This document shows, one piece after another, positions 34,678-43,866 of a stretch of DNA of 57,196 bases. A program made the translations under genes and the position numbers. The stretch's first letter is position 1, and every line of letters starts with the position of its first letter. This DNA comes from an uncultured Clostridium sp. (lineage in GTDB: Bacteria; Bacillota; Clostridia; TANB77; CAG-508): positions 1 to 57,196 of the forward strand of contig CAKNIZ010000008.1 of the NCBI GenBank assembly GCA_930980855.1. Reading direction: 5' to 3'. Below the pieces are notes generated by a model. That model saw only the letters and a list, made by a program, of their open reading frames with translations, made no database searches and was not told where the DNA came from.

Positions 34678-35241
34678 TTATTTACCTCCTATGTGAATTT
34701 TATTCAATATTTTACCAGTAATCATAATAATTGTAGTTGAATGTCTTCTCGCAAACCCTTTTCCTAATGCTTTTCCTCCTATTGTGAAAGAAGCAACAAA
34801 TGCACTTATTAAAAATTGTAAATCATATGGTATGCCCAAACCTGATGTTATTTTTAAAGACACAACAGCACTTATAGCACCACTTAGTACACCACATATA
34901 TCTCCAATAACGTCTGCACAAATGTTAGATACTTGGCTTGCATTTTTTATAAGTTTGATTGATTCTTTTGCTCCTGGTAATTTTTTCGTAGCTTTTGCAT
35001 GAAATTCACTTTCATCTGCTACAGTTACAGCAACTCCTATAATATCAAATACCACACCAACAAATATTACTAATATTAATATTAGTATAGCTGGCAAAAT
35101 TGGTAAATTAGAAACTGCTGTATTTGAAATAAAAGAAAATATTATTGATAAAACAAATGATAATATTGTTACTTTTATAAACCAATTTAATTCACTGTTT
35201 TTTCCTTTATTTTTCTTTTCATCTTTTTTACTTTTTTCCAT
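34678..35241 (-). CDS. oapA: OapA-like OLE-associated membrane protein
   Basis: A 187-aa protein: lysine-rich cytoplasmic N-terminus (residues 1-20), helices at about 23-43, 50-72, 112-135 and 145-165, and a conserved loop 'VAVTVADESEFHAKATKKLP'. Next comes 'NICADVIGDICGVLSGA' and the tail 'IGGKALGKGFARRHST'. The acidic/His loop and the four-helix layout fit OapA, the membrane partner of OLE RNA, often annotated as a CorB-like Mg/Co protein. It is the first gene downstream of the long structured RNA (60 bases after its terminator) and carries AGGAG before ATG 35241. Work on OLE complexes ties them to Mg2+, ethanol and cold stress. Identity is inferred from layout and motifs, without alignment. 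Confidence 0.78.
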   Translation of the reverse strand: MEKSKKDEKKNKGKNSELNWFIKVTILSFVLSIIFSFISNTAVSNLPILPAILILILVIFVGVVFDIIGVAVTVADESEFHAKATKKLPGAKESIKLIKNASQVSNICADVIGDICGVLSGAISAVVSLKITSGLGIPYDLQFLISAFVASFTIGGKALGKGFARRHSTTIIMITGKILNKIHIGGK

Positions 35242-35300
35242 ATTTGCTCCTATTCATAGTTATTTTACCATTTATTAATTATTCACACAATACCTTGTGG

Positions 35301-35328
35301 AAAGAAAAAGTACCCACTGATTGGGTAC
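35301..35328 (-). terminator. Terminator of the OLE-like RNA
   Basis: GTACCCAATCAGTGGGTAC hairpin (35328-35310) followed by TTTTTCTTT on the minus strand. Confidence 0.85.
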
Positions 35329-35866
35329 GTATCATCTTAAATATGATAAAGTTGGTAAAATTTTACGTAAATTTTACGGTTTAGGTCTAGTCGAATTTCT
35401 CTACTTTATACTAAATATTACTATTTAGCCGTTTCCGATTAAATAAAGCATCCATAAATCTGGCTACCAGATTGCCACTTAAATCCGTATCTTAATCCAT
35501 AAAATTTCTTACTAATGTAAACAGCCTAGAAGTTTTCCTTGAAACATTGTTTTACTACTAGTCTTTTTTGCAATAGTGATTTCATGACAAGTGCTAAAAA
35601 TATTTGGCCAAATGTTTTTAGCTTTTAAGTCAATCCCAAGACTATCACTCAAGACAGGCTTCACTATATATTTCTATATAGGCCAAATAACGCGAAAATA
35701 GGAAAATTAATATATATGCCATTATATATTGTCCTAAATTCTTATCTCCTAACCCCACACAAGACTGGGCGTCCCGCGCAAAACTAAGAAACTCTATGTA
35801 TGCCTTTTAGTGGATTTTTAGCCCCACCCTCATAATAAACAATATTACTAGAATACTGCACCAACT
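35301..35866 (-). ncRNA. ole: OLE RNA (ornate, large, extremophilic), about 566 nt
   Basis: The 35242-35954 gap has no ORF but is GC-richer than other gaps and is packed with complementary segments, for example GAAATCACTATTGCAAAA with TTTGCAAT neighbours and 'TTTGGCCAAAT' palindromes. It has its own promoter and terminator, both on the minus strand. Length (about 566 nt; OLE is about 600), independent transcription and position directly upstream of an OapA-like gene all fit OLE RNA. tmRNA and RNase P RNA were considered and do not fit: no CCA tail with a tRNA-like end, no tag ORF, no RNase P core. ROOL and GOLLD RNAs lack this partner gene. Confidence 0.75.
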
Positions 35867-35872
35867 GAATAT

Positions 35873-35901
35873 ATTATATCATATTCTTTTTATTTTGTAA
35901 A
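35873..35901 (-). promoter_or_regulatory. Promoter of the OLE-like RNA
   Basis: TTTACA (35901-35896), exactly 17 bases, TATAAT (35878-35873) on the minus strand. The predicted start is near 35866. It is one of the best sigma-A promoters in the window. Confidence 0.8.
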
Positions 35902-35913
35902 ATGCTATATTTC

Positions 35914-35946
35914 AAAAAAAGACTATATTCTTTTAAAAATATAGTC
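35914..35946 (-). terminator. Terminator of rny
   Basis: GACTATATT/AATATAGTC hairpin followed by TTTTTTT on the minus strand, just past the rny stop. It separates rny transcription from the OLE-like RNA. Confidence 0.85.
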
Positions 35947-35954
35947 CTTTATTT

Positions 35955-37496
35955 TTATTTTGCGTAATCAATTACTCTTCTTTCTCTGATAAGATTAATT
36001 TTAATTTGTCCTGGATAATCCATTTCATTTTCTATTTTTTGAGCAATATTTCTAGCAATAATTGTCATTTCATCATCAGAGATTTTTTCAGGTTTTACAA
36101 TTATTCTTATTTCTCTACCCGCTTGTATTGCATAAGATTTTTCAACCCCATCGAATGAATCTGCTATTGATTCAAGTTCTTCTAATCTCTTAATATAAGC
36201 TTCTAATGTTTCTCTTCTAGCTCCTGGTCTTGAAGCAGATATAGCATCAGCAGCTTGTATTAAATAAGCTTCAGGTGTTTGAGGTTCTACGTCTCCATGA
36301 TGAGCTTCTACGGCATTAATTATTTTTGGATCTTCTTTATATTTCTTTAGGATTTCTACACCTATTTCTACGTGTGTCCCTTCCATATCATGGTCTAATG
36401 CCTTACCTATATCATGTAAAAGTCCTGCACGTCTTGCAAGCTTTGTATCTAGCCCTAGCTCATCTGCCATTATTCTAGCTAAATTTGAAACTTCAATTGA
36501 ATGGTTTAATACATTTTGGCCATAACTTGTCCTATATTTCAATTTTCCAAGAAGTTTTATAATATCTGGATGAAGGTTTAGAACCCCTGTTTCCATAACA
36601 GCTCTTTCTCCTTCTTCTTTAATTATTTTAGATACTTCTTCCTTAGCCTTCTCAACCATCTCTTCGATTTTTGCCGGATGAATTCTTCCATCATCAATCA
36701 ATTTTTGAAGTGCTAGTCTTGCCACTTCTCTTCTTAATGGGTCAAATCCTGAAATAACTACCGCCTCAGGTGTATCATCTATGATAAAATCAACTCCTGT
36801 TAGTGTTTCTAAGGCTTTAATATTTCTACCTTCTCTACCAATTATTCTTCCTTTCATATCGTCATTAGGAAGTGCTACGATTGAAACTGTTGATTCAGAA
36901 GTATGGTCTGCTGCACATTTTTGTATAGCATAAGTAATAATGTTTTTAGCAGTATCTTCTGATTTCTCCTTAATTTCATCTTCCATAGCTTTGATTCTTT
37001 CTACTTTTTCAGCTGTTAACTTTTCATCAACTTTAGCTAATAACCTACTTTTAGCTTCGTCAATTGAAAGTCTTGCAATTCTTTCTAGTTCATCTAATTG
37101 AGCATCTTTCAATTTTTGAACTTCATTTTTTTCGTTTTCGATTGCATCTTCTCTTTTATCTAATTGCTTTTCTCTTTGTTCAGCTGAGTAGATTTTCTTT
37201 TCAAGATTTTCTTCTTTTTGCAATAATCTTTTTTCTTGTAATTGAATATCACTTCTTCTCTCTCTAATCTCTTCTTCAAGCTCATTTCTACTGTTAATAA
37301 TTTGTTCTTTTGCTTTTACTATTTCTTCTTTTTTTGCATTCTCTGCTTCTTTTTGAGCATTATCTAAAATTCTTTGTGCTTCTTTTTCTGCACTTTGAAT
37401 TTTTGCTTCAGCAGATTTTTTTCTTACTATATATCCCACGAATGAAAATAATATTGCTGAGACCAGAAAGATTATGATATAAATTGCGATTTGCAT
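35955..37496 (-). CDS. rny: Ribonuclease Y
   Basis: A 513-aa endoribonuclease that starts mRNA decay: N-terminal membrane helix (about residues 4-24), a long coiled coil (30-190), KH domain with '[20 protein letters not shown]' (about 205) and HD domain '[20 protein letters not shown]' (about 360), ending '[14 protein letters not shown]'. I start at ATG 37496, 8 bases after AGAGG, three codons inside a possible GTG. RNase Y is membrane-bound and acts as the scaffold of the Firmicutes degradosome. Confidence 0.96.
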   Translation of the reverse strand: MQIAIYIIIFLVSAILFSFVGYIVRKKSAEAKIQSAEKEAQRILDNAQKEAENAKKEEIVKAKEQIINSRNELEEEIRERRSDIQLQEKRLLQKEENLEKKIYSAEQREKQLDKREDAIENEKNEVQKLKDAQLDELERIARLSIDEAKSRLLAKVDEKLTAEKVERIKAMEDEIKEKSEDTAKNIITYAIQKCAADHTSESTVSIVALPNDDMKGRIIGREGRNIKALETLTGVDFIIDDTPEAVVISGFDPLRREVARLALQKLIDDGRIHPAKIEEMVEKAKEEVSKIIKEEGERAVMETGVLNLHPDIIKLLGKLKYRTSYGQNVLNHSIEVSNLARIMADELGLDTKLARRAGLLHDIGKALDHDMEGTHVEIGVEILKKYKEDPKIINAVEAHHGDVEPQTPEAYLIQAADAISASRPGARRETLEAYIKRLEELESIADSFDGVEKSYAIQAGREIRIIVKPEKISDDEMTIIARNIAQKIENEMDYPGQIKINLIRERRVIDYAK

Positions 37497-37619
37497 ATCA
37501 TACACCTCTTTCTATTTAGTTTTCAATGTTCAAATATATATAATCTATAAATATATTCTACCTATAATATTGTATTATTATTATGTGAATATGTCAAGAG
37601 TAAAATTCGTTTTTATTTT

Positions 37620-37852
37620 GGGACGGACCTTTTTCGAAAATAATAAGTTTCATAAATATTAATTAAAAATTGTATATTAATAGATTGTGCAGCTCCGCGT
37701 GAGCATTCAAACGAGCTAGAAGAATTCTAGCGAAGTGCGTTTGGAGCTGTAAAATTCGAAGAATTTTAGCAGCGACGCAAGTGACAAGAAACTCTAATAT
37801 ACAATTTTATAATAAAACTATAAATTTATTATTTTCGAAAAAGGTCCGTCCC
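37620..37852. repeat. 27-bp perfect inverted repeat bracketing element B6
   Basis: GGGACGGACCTTTTTCGAAA (start of 37620-37646) is perfectly complementary to 37826-37852. The outer part GGGACGGACC..GGTCCGTCCC with T-runs looks like a terminator-type hairpin; the right arm lies 9 bases past the xerD stop codon. Confidence 0.88.
37669..37805 (+). repeat. Family B palindromic element, copy B6 (long form, 137 bp)
   Basis: ATTGTATATTAATAGA... ends TCTAATATACAAT. Core CCGCGTGAGCATTCAAACGA, inner hairpin CTAGAAGAATTCTAG, then CGAAGTGCGTTTGGAGC. Confidence 0.85.
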
Positions 37853-37861
37853 TAATCAAAA

Positions 37862-38743
37862 TTATGCTCTTGGATGAGCTTTTCTATAAATATCTTTTAT
37901 TCCTGGGTCTTGAAATTGAGCATATACTTGTGTTGAAGATATATCTGAATGTCCAAGCATTGCTTGAATTGATTTCAAATCCGCACCATTTTGTAATAAA
38001 TGAGTTGCAAAAGAATGTCTTAAAACGTGTGGAGTAATATCTTTTTCTATATGAGCTTGCTCTTTATAATATTTTACTATTTTCCAAAATCCTTGTCTTG
38101 TAAGTCTTGAACCATTTACATTTACAAATAAAGCCTTATTGTCTTCATTTTTTATTAATATTGGTCTAGCTTGTTCAACATACTCTCTTAATGCTTTTTC
38201 TGCTAATGTTCCGAGTGGAATTGTTCTTGTTTTTTTACCATTTGAACAAGTTACAGTGTCCTCTTCGAAATTGACATCATCTATATTTAAATCTATAATC
38301 TCAGTTACTTTCATTCCTGTAGCATAAGCAAATTCTAACATTGCTTTATCCCTAGTTCCTTTTAAGTCAACATCTTTTGGTTGGTCTAATAAAAGTTCAA
38401 CTTCTTCTGATGTTAATACACTAGGTGTTCTTTTTTCTATTTTTGGAGATTGTATTGATACAGTAGGGTCTCCTTTAGCTTTCTTAGTTCTTAGCAAAAA
38501 TTGATAAAAAGACCTTATTGATGCTAAGCTTCTTGATGCTGTTGATGTCTTTTTTCCTTCTTTTTGTAATTCTTTTAAATAATCTTTTATATCTTCTTCT
38601 TTTGCCTTCGCATAATTTATATTATTTTCGTTTACATAATCTCTAAATTGTAAAATATCTCTTCTATATGATTGTAGAGTATTATTTGACAATTTTTTAT
38701 CGTTTTGTAAGAATTCTAAAAAAAGTTTTATCTGTTTATCCAT
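37862..38743 (-). CDS. xerD: Tyrosine recombinase XerD-like
   Basis: A 293-aa tyrosine recombinase with an N-terminal SAM-like core-binding domain ('FLEFLQNDKKLSNNTLQSYR') and a catalytic domain: 'HVLRHSFATHLLQNGADLKS' (His-x-x-Arg), 'MLGHSDISSTQVYAQ' (His, nucleophile Tyr). The first catalytic Arg, usually in 'ATGLRVSEL', is Lys here ('YATGMKVTEI'). XerD resolves chromosome dimers at dif. No XerC or dif-like site was found nearby. A stand-alone recombinase with altered activity is possible. Confidence 0.88.
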   Translation of the reverse strand: MDKQIKLFLEFLQNDKKLSNNTLQSYRRDILQFRDYVNENNINYAKAKEEDIKDYLKELQKEGKKTSTASRSLASIRSFYQFLLRTKKAKGDPTVSIQSPKIEKRTPSVLTSEEVELLLDQPKDVDLKGTRDKAMLEFAYATGMKVTEIIDLNIDDVNFEEDTVTCSNGKKTRTIPLGTLAEKALREYVEQARPILIKNEDNKALFVNVNGSRLTRQGFWKIVKYYKEQAHIEKDITPHVLRHSFATHLLQNGADLKSIQAMLGHSDISSTQVYAQFQDPGIKDIYRKAHPRA

Positions 38744-38828
38744 TTCTGCTCCCCTGTTCTTTTAAAATTTTATTCTTTACTTAAACTTATTATGTTATAT
38801 CAAATTATGAGTAAAAAGTAAAGAGGTT

Positions 38829-39452
38829 TTATAAATATTTTACAATACTTATTAACAAATTACTGCTAATATAGGTTTCTATAAGTGACGCAATCAGTAG
38901 TACTGCAAGAATTATAAGAGAAAATATTGTATGCCTTATAATTTCTATTTTTATATTTTCTTTTCGCCTATCACGAATAATAGATTTATATAAATTTATT
39001 CCACTCACCGCTAATAATAATAAGCAAGGAATAAAAATTATATTATGTAAAAGCATTGAGGTTATTACAAATAGTATTCCTTTTCCTGTGCCTAGAGTTG
39101 CCACAACAGAAGATATTGTATAGCCTAAACAAAATCCTTTATAACCTATTTCTCCATAAACAATTGGTATACCAATTACTGTTGAACTCATAAACCACAA
39201 AATTAAAACTGTAAAAAAGTTATTTTCAAATGATGTTTTTAGTAATTTAAAATAATCGATTTTAGCGCCATTTTTCAAATCATTAATAAAAGTATTAATG
39301 TAGTCATTTATCTCAGCTTTTTGAGCATCCTGAGCATTATTTACTACAATTATTCCTATAATAAGCCCAAGTATAAATATTATGACTAATATAGTATATA
39401 TTTTTATATTTTTAGCAATGTTTTCTTGAATAACTTTTTTCAAATTTTTCAT
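38829..39452 (-). CDS. spoIIM: Stage II sporulation protein M
   Basis: A 207-aa protein with five hydrophobic segments and the SpoIIM pattern ('LIIGIIVVNNA', 'NNFFTVLILWFMSSTVIGIP', 'YGEIGYKGFCLGYTISSVVA'). SpoIIM works with SpoIID and SpoIIP in septal peptidoglycan removal during engulfment. ATG 39452 follows AGGAGGAATGGA; twelve upstream codons are not supported. It sits between xerD and the endoQ-like gene, the common clostridial order. Confidence 0.9.
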   Translation of the reverse strand: MKNLKKVIQENIAKNIKIYTILVIIFILGLIIGIIVVNNAQDAQKAEINDYINTFINDLKNGAKIDYFKLLKTSFENNFFTVLILWFMSSTVIGIPIVYGEIGYKGFCLGYTISSVVATLGTGKGILFVITSMLLHNIIFIPCLLLLAVSGINLYKSIIRDRRKENIKIEIIRHTIFSLIILAVLLIASLIETYISSNLLISIVKYL

Positions 39453-39513
39453 TCCATTCCTCCTAATACATACATAATATCTATTCAATAAAAAGAGAAA
39501 TAGAACTATTAAA

Positions 39514-40704
39514 TTATCCTATTTGTAGTTTTCCATATACACCTCCGCCTCCTGCGTGAATGTGCATATTACCTTTTCTTGCTTCATCTATAATTAATGC
39601 TTGTTTACTTCCTAGAACTGCTTCTAAGTCATCTTTTGAAAGCTTATGTAGAACAGTCATCTCTGTTCCAAAATTAGCTAACAAATTTTCTATTGTTTTT
39701 CCTCCAATACCTGGCATAAATCCAAGTGGAATTTGATAATTATATTTGGGTCTGAATTCCGGGCTTTTTGATTCTCCATCTTTTATTATTTCAATCCTGT
39801 CATAAACGCCCATTGTGATATTCGTTCCACCACATTTATTGCATACAGTTGCAGGCGGTGGCATTTCTATTGAAGAATTGCAATCCTCACAAAAACTCCT
39901 ATTATATTTTCCAAGCTTTGGGTCTAGTCCATAATTTGCTAGTATTTTTCTTTCATCTTCCATTTTTATAGCTTTCATAATTTCTTTAAAGCTAATATTT
40001 TCTACTAATAACTTATTGTATTCTCTAGCAATTTTAGGAAGGGAATGTGCATCTGAATTTGTAATAAAGTTTTTATTAGCAAGTTCTCTAATTTCATCCG
40101 CAATATATGTATCTGCACTCAGTCCCAATTCTACTGCAAAAATTTTATCATATTTTTCTTTAAAAATTCTTTCTAATCTTTCTGTGCAGTTTCCATAATA
40201 GCTCTTGAATGGTGTAAATATATGTGCTGGAATTAAAACTCCATTATACTTTTCTACGATATCTACTAAATCATATCCTGATAAATCAGATTTTTGAGTG
40301 CTTAATGTGATATTGTGAATATGTTTAGACATTTCGCTTGAAAATCCTTTTATATCTTTAAGTGTTGGAAAATAGCATAAGTTATGAGCACTTCCTCTTT
40401 TTCCATCCTCACGTATTTCTGTTGTTTCTACTTCACTACCTAAAATTATACACACTTTATCTTTGTATATAATTCCTCCATCTTCTATTTCATATGCTTC
40501 GCCATTTTTCAAAAAATTTTCAATGTCTTCTATTACATAAGGTGATGCACAATCTATTATTCCTACTACATCTATACCCTTTCTCTCAAAGCATTCTTTA
40601 GCAATATTAGCAAAATTCAGAGATTTTGCTGCAGTAATTTTTATCGGTTTTCCGTTTTCACTTCTTCCTATGTGCACATGTAAATCTGCAAATATTTCGT
40701 TCAT
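39514..40704 (-). CDS. Endonuclease Q (PHP-domain DNA repair nuclease)
   Basis: A 396-aa protein: PHP phosphoesterase domain ('FADLHVHIGRSENGKP', 'VVGIIDCASP', 'GSEVETTEI', 'LIPAHIFTPFKS', 'FITNSDAHSLPKI'), a four-Cys zinc ribbon 'CEDCNSSIEMPPPATVCNKC' (about residue 270), and a C-terminal helix-hairpin-helix part ('GFMPGIGGKTIENLLANFG'). This layout is that of EndoQ, which nicks DNA 5' of deaminated bases (U, hypoxanthine) and abasic sites. Earlier annotations call it YqxK or TIGR00375. Confidence 0.88.
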   Translation of the reverse strand: MNEIFADLHVHIGRSENGKPIKITAAKSLNFANIAKECFERKGIDVVGIIDCASPYVIEDIENFLKNGEAYEIEDGGIIYKDKVCIILGSEVETTEIREDGKRGSAHNLCYFPTLKDIKGFSSEMSKHIHNITLSTQKSDLSGYDLVDIVEKYNGVLIPAHIFTPFKSYYGNCTERLERIFKEKYDKIFAVELGLSADTYIADEIRELANKNFITNSDAHSLPKIAREYNKLLVENISFKEIMKAIKMEDERKILANYGLDPKLGKYNRSFCEDCNSSIEMPPPATVCNKCGGTNITMGVYDRIEIIKDGESKSPEFRPKYNYQIPLGFMPGIGGKTIENLLANFGTEMTVLHKLSKDDLEAVLGSKQALIIDEARKGNMHIHAGGGGVYGKLQIG

Positions 40705-40736
40705 ATTTTAGTCCTTTCACTGATATTTTCAAGAAC

Positions 40737-40900
40737 AAAAGCGGACTTCTTTAGCTTTCTGCTACTTTTAAATTTACATCGTCCGCGTCTTTGTTCGCGC
40801 GCCAATTTTACAAATGTAAAATTGTGTGCAATACTTTTCTTGAATAGGAAAAATCAAGTTTTTCCTATTCAAGAAAAATAGGCATGCAATCGCATGTCCC
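40737..40900 (-). promoter_or_regulatory. Leader with three stacked hairpins ahead of the endoQ-like gene
   Basis: Reading on the minus strand: (1) GGACATGCGATTGCATGCC plus TATTTTT, the terminator of the gene at 40909. (2) a perfect 19-bp hairpin 40835-40877 with a 5-base loop (arms TTTTCTTGAATAGGAAAAA). (3) GCGGAC...GTCCGCTTTTGTTCTT around 40741-40795, which also looks like a terminator and precedes the endoQ-like ATG. It may attenuate endoQ or reflect another palindromic element. Confidence 0.5.
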
Positions 40901-40908
40901 ATTTTTCT

Positions 40909-41736
40909 TTAGTTAGAGCTTACATTAATATCTTCTTGCTTAATATATACAGTATTTTTTTGTTCTGGTATATTTCCTATTGTTTCTCTGCCATCTACTG
41001 ATCTTTTTATTTCCCCTAGCATATCTTCTGTAAAGTCTTTGACTTGTTCTTGGTCTTTTTCTGCAAGTTTTTCTTTATAATTTTGTAATACTTCTAAAGT
41101 TCTTTCATATATGCTAGTTGAAGAATTTATTGCAATTCTAGTGTCTACTCCATCATACTGACGTGCTTCCCATTCAAGTAATTCATTTTTATTCATATAA
41201 TTTACAAAATCAATAAATATCTCTAAATATTTGTTATCTTTATCTTTTAAATTTCTAAATTGAAGTAGTACTAATGCCTCATCAGGTTTAAACCCTATTC
41301 TCTCTGGTCTATCTAGTAACATACCTCCAAATTGGTCTGAAAGTTCCAGTATATCACTTTCATCCGGCCTATTTTCTGGAATAGTATATCTATTAACACC
41401 TTCACATATCTTGCAAAATTTATTGTCAAAACCTAATTTAGATAAATACAAAGCGCCTTCCTTGGCATAGCTTCTTATATCTTCTAAATCAGTAGAATTT
41501 TCCTTTTTCAAACAATCACAAAGGAGTCTAGCTGTTATAATCAAATTCTCATCTAACTTTATTTGTGGATGGAATTCTACTAAATAATTTAAAAATTGCT
41601 TTGCAATAAGAGTCTTGAATATAACAGTATTATCGTAGAAAATTCCTGTTTTTTTCTTTAGATAATACACTATCTCGAGTTTTTTTGTCCAATCAAACTC
41701 ATTCAATATATAAGATGCAAATGTTTCTCCCTCCAT
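40909..41736 (-). CDS. HD-GYP-like protein with degenerate HD motif
   Basis: A 275-aa soluble protein. The middle part ('SYAKEGALYLSKLGF', 'ILELSDQFGGMLLDRPERIG', 'FKPDEALVLLQFRNLKDKDN') follows the tail of HD-GYP/HD hydrolases, where 'aDxfdAlxxxRpYr' precedes an 'eAl' helix. The metal-binding His-Asp pair is not evident, so it is probably a non-catalytic relative. The last 60 residues are charged and coiled-coil-like. The role is unknown; genes around it are RNA and DNA maintenance enzymes. Confidence 0.5.
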   Translation of the reverse strand: MEGETFASYILNEFDWTKKLEIVYYLKKKTGIFYDNTVIFKTLIAKQFLNYLVEFHPQIKLDENLIITARLLCDCLKKENSTDLEDIRSYAKEGALYLSKLGFDNKFCKICEGVNRYTIPENRPDESDILELSDQFGGMLLDRPERIGFKPDEALVLLQFRNLKDKDNKYLEIFIDFVNYMNKNELLEWEARQYDGVDTRIAINSSTSIYERTLEVLQNYKEKLAEKDQEQVKDFTEDMLGEIKRSVDGRETIGNIPEQKNTVYIKQEDINVSSN

Positions 41737-41820
41737 TTTGCTTCCTCCTCCTTTGTAGATTATATTTCAATACTCTTTCTTTTTCAATTGGTGTAATAGA
41801 AAATTAATAGTTTTGACATA

Positions 41821-43044
41821 TTATTGTAATATTAACCCTTTTGTATAATCTAAATTTGCTTTTGAATTTCGCTTATATGCTAATGTATAAATATTTGTGG
41901 CTCGTTTATCTATTTCTAAAAGTCTTGTTAATTTTTTGTTTTTATTAACATTTTCAAACTTTTTTACAGATGTTATTACTTTAACTTTATTATTTATTTG
42001 AGATAATAGCATTTTTCCATTGTCTGAACACCCCAATACTCTTACATATGGAACAATTTTCTTAGAAAGTTCTACATCTTTTTTAGTAATTCCTAATAAA
42101 GCACATAATAAAATTCTTTGCAATCTAGTTTGTGTATATCTTTTAGATTTTATACCATTTATTAATTCGATAAGATTATTTGTTTTATTTGCTGTCTCTT
42201 TAATAAGATTTTCCAGTCCTTCACTAACATCTGGTAGGTTAGCTATTTCTTTTAATGTCATTGTTCTTAATTTATATATTATTTCAGAACCAAATGCAGT
42301 AAGGTCTAAAACTGCACTTCCCTCTCTTAAATTATTTAATAAAATATTAAAAGTAGTACCAGGAACAACTTTTCTTATTTCTTCTATTTGATTTCTTAAT
42401 AATAAGCTTCTAATTCCTGTTGCACTCGCATATTCATCAATAATTTTAGTACTGTTATAATATACCTTTTCTCTTTTTATTCCGACTGGAATAATATTGC
42501 TTTTATATTTTTTTAGAGCTTTTAGATATTCAATAGAAAGAATATTATTCGAGCCTTTTAATATTCCACCATACCTTTTAATATCATTTAGATATACCAT
42601 TAGTGCATTTTCTCTTGCTTTAGGATATGATTCACCTTTTTTTAATTCATATTTTAAAATGTCTTTGTATTCTTGTGGCTCTGAATATAAAACATTTGCT
42701 ATATTATTTAAGTCTGAAATATCTGAAGCTTCCATTCCAAAGGATATTGTATGAGCAATACCTAACTTATCCAAAATTTTTATTGCACCACTTGCAAAAT
42801 TTTCGGCACTAGATATGCTATAAACAGTAGGTAGTTCAATAACTAAATCTACTCCTCCATTTAGAGCCATTTTTGTTTTTTCCCATTTATTTACAACAGA
42901 TGTGCTTCCTCTTTGAGTAAAGTTCCCCGTCATAATGGCAATAACGAAATCTGCTCCAGTTTTTTCTTTTGTGCTTTGTATATGATATATATGTCCATTA
43001 TGAAATGGATTATATTCAGCAATAATGCCTACTACTTTACTCAA
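41821..43044 (-). CDS. tmcAL: tRNA(Met) cytidine acetate ligase (YlbM)
   Basis: A 407-aa HIGH-type nucleotidyltransferase-fold enzyme: 'GIIAEYNPFHNGHIYHI' (HxGH), 'MTGNFTQRG', 'GVDLVIELPTVYSISSAE', 'GSNNILSIEYLKAL' and 'SATGIRSLL'. TmcAL uses acetate and ATP to make N4-acetylcytidine at position 34 of elongator tRNA-Met in Bacillus. Length and motif order match the family. Confidence 0.92.
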   Translation of the reverse strand: MSKVVGIIAEYNPFHNGHIYHIQSTKEKTGADFVIAIMTGNFTQRGSTSVVNKWEKTKMALNGGVDLVIELPTVYSISSAENFASGAIKILDKLGIAHTISFGMEASDISDLNNIANVLYSEPQEYKDILKYELKKGESYPKARENALMVYLNDIKRYGGILKGSNNILSIEYLKALKKYKSNIIPVGIKREKVYYNSTKIIDEYASATGIRSLLLRNQIEEIRKVVPGTTFNILLNNLREGSAVLDLTAFGSEIIYKLRTMTLKEIANLPDVSEGLENLIKETANKTNNLIELINGIKSKRYTQTRLQRILLCALLGITKKDVELSKKIVPYVRVLGCSDNGKMLLSQINNKVKVITSVKKFENVNKNKKLTRLLEIDKRATNIYTLAYKRNSKANLDYTKGLILQ

Positions 43045-43131
43045 ATGTTACACCTCCTCCTCTTGAACGTTCATTAATTTATTGATATAATATCACAAAA
43101 TTTAATTTTTATCAATGATTATGGAGGTTTT

Positions 43132-43566
43132 ATGGAAAAAATAACTATATATACTGATGGTGCATGTTCAGGTAACCCAGGTCCTGGTGGTTGGGGTTGT
43201 ATATTAATGCATAATGGAAACAAAAAAGAGCTTTCTGGTGGAAGCAAGGATACTACAAATAATATAATGGAAATAACTGCAACTATTGAATCTTTGAAGG
43301 CCCTAAAATTTCCTTGTGAAGTTGATTTATATAGTGATAGTGCCTATGTTGTTAATGCGTTTAATCAAGGTTGGATTTATAACTGGCTAAAAAAAGGATG
43401 GAAAACTGCTGGCGGAGAACCTGTTAAAAATAAAGAGTTATGGGTTACTCTTTATGAACTTACTAAAATTCACAAAGTAACTTTTCACAAGGTTAAAGGT
43501 CACGCAGATAATGAATACAATAATAGATGTGATGAATTGGCAAGGGCAGCAATAAGTAATTTATAA
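43132..43566 (+). CDS. rnhA: Ribonuclease HI
   Basis: A 144-aa RNase H1 with the DEDD residues in '[17 protein letters not shown]', '[12 protein letters not shown]', '[12 protein letters not shown]' and '[13 protein letters not shown]', plus the basic protrusion '[15 protein letters not shown]'. It removes RNA from RNA-DNA hybrids. ATGGAGG site upstream of ATG 43132. Monocistronic, with a strong terminator. Confidence 0.95.
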   Translation: MEKITIYTDGACSGNPGPGGWGCILMHNGNKKELSGGSKDTTNNIMEITATIESLKALKFPCEVDLYSDSAYVVNAFNQGWIYNWLKKGWKTAGGEPVKNKELWVTLYELTKIHKVTFHKVKGHADNEYNNRCDELARAAISNL

Positions 43567-43585
43567 TATACTATTTAAATTTTGA

Positions 43586-43616
43586 AAAGGCACATACTTT
43601 GATTGTATGTGCCTTT
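43586..43616. terminator. Bidirectional terminator between rnhA and the 76-aa coiled-coil gene
   Basis: AAAGGCACATAC/GTATGTGCCTTT, a 12-bp perfect stem. Confidence 0.8.
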
Positions 43617-43628
43617 CGCTTTGGTACT

Positions 43629-43859
43629 TTACGGCGTGCCTAAAAACGTATCAATTATTAGCCTAAGAGCAATATTTTCCTTTAGTAAGTCAATCTTATC
43701 TTCCATAAGATGCATATTTTCAATAAGCAATTGGCCTTTTGTTGTATTATTAAGATAAAGATCTATGCACCAAAGTCTTTTATTGCTTCTTAGTTCGCTT
43801 TCTGCTACTTCTAGCTGTGTTATACGTCTTTCAAGTTCGTCATGCCGATTACCATCCAT
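43629..43859 (-). CDS. 76-aa coiled-coil protein of unknown function
   Basis: ATG 43859 follows AGGAGGAATTTGC, a near-ideal site; reading upstream in frame only crosses the structured leader. The protein is mostly amphipathic helix with heptads ('HDELERRITQLEVAESELRS', 'IENMHLMEDKIDLLKENIAL'), no membrane segment and no known motif. GC content and codon use (CTG, CGT, GGC) are higher than neighbours, suggesting a different origin. It resembles the equally GC-rich coiled-coil gene at 55128. It has its own promoter, structured leader and terminator, so it behaves as an independent cassette. Confidence 0.65.
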   Translation of the reverse strand: MDGNRHDELERRITQLEVAESELRSNKRLWCIDLYLNNTTKGQLLIENMHLMEDKIDLLKENIALRLIIDTFLGTP

Positions 43860-43866
43860 GCAAATT

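Noticed and set aside
35242..35954. Possible tmRNA or RNase P RNA
   Set aside because: No tRNA-like CCA end, no tag-peptide ORF with stop, and none of the conserved RNase P core was recognisable; the adjacent OapA-like gene fits OLE better.
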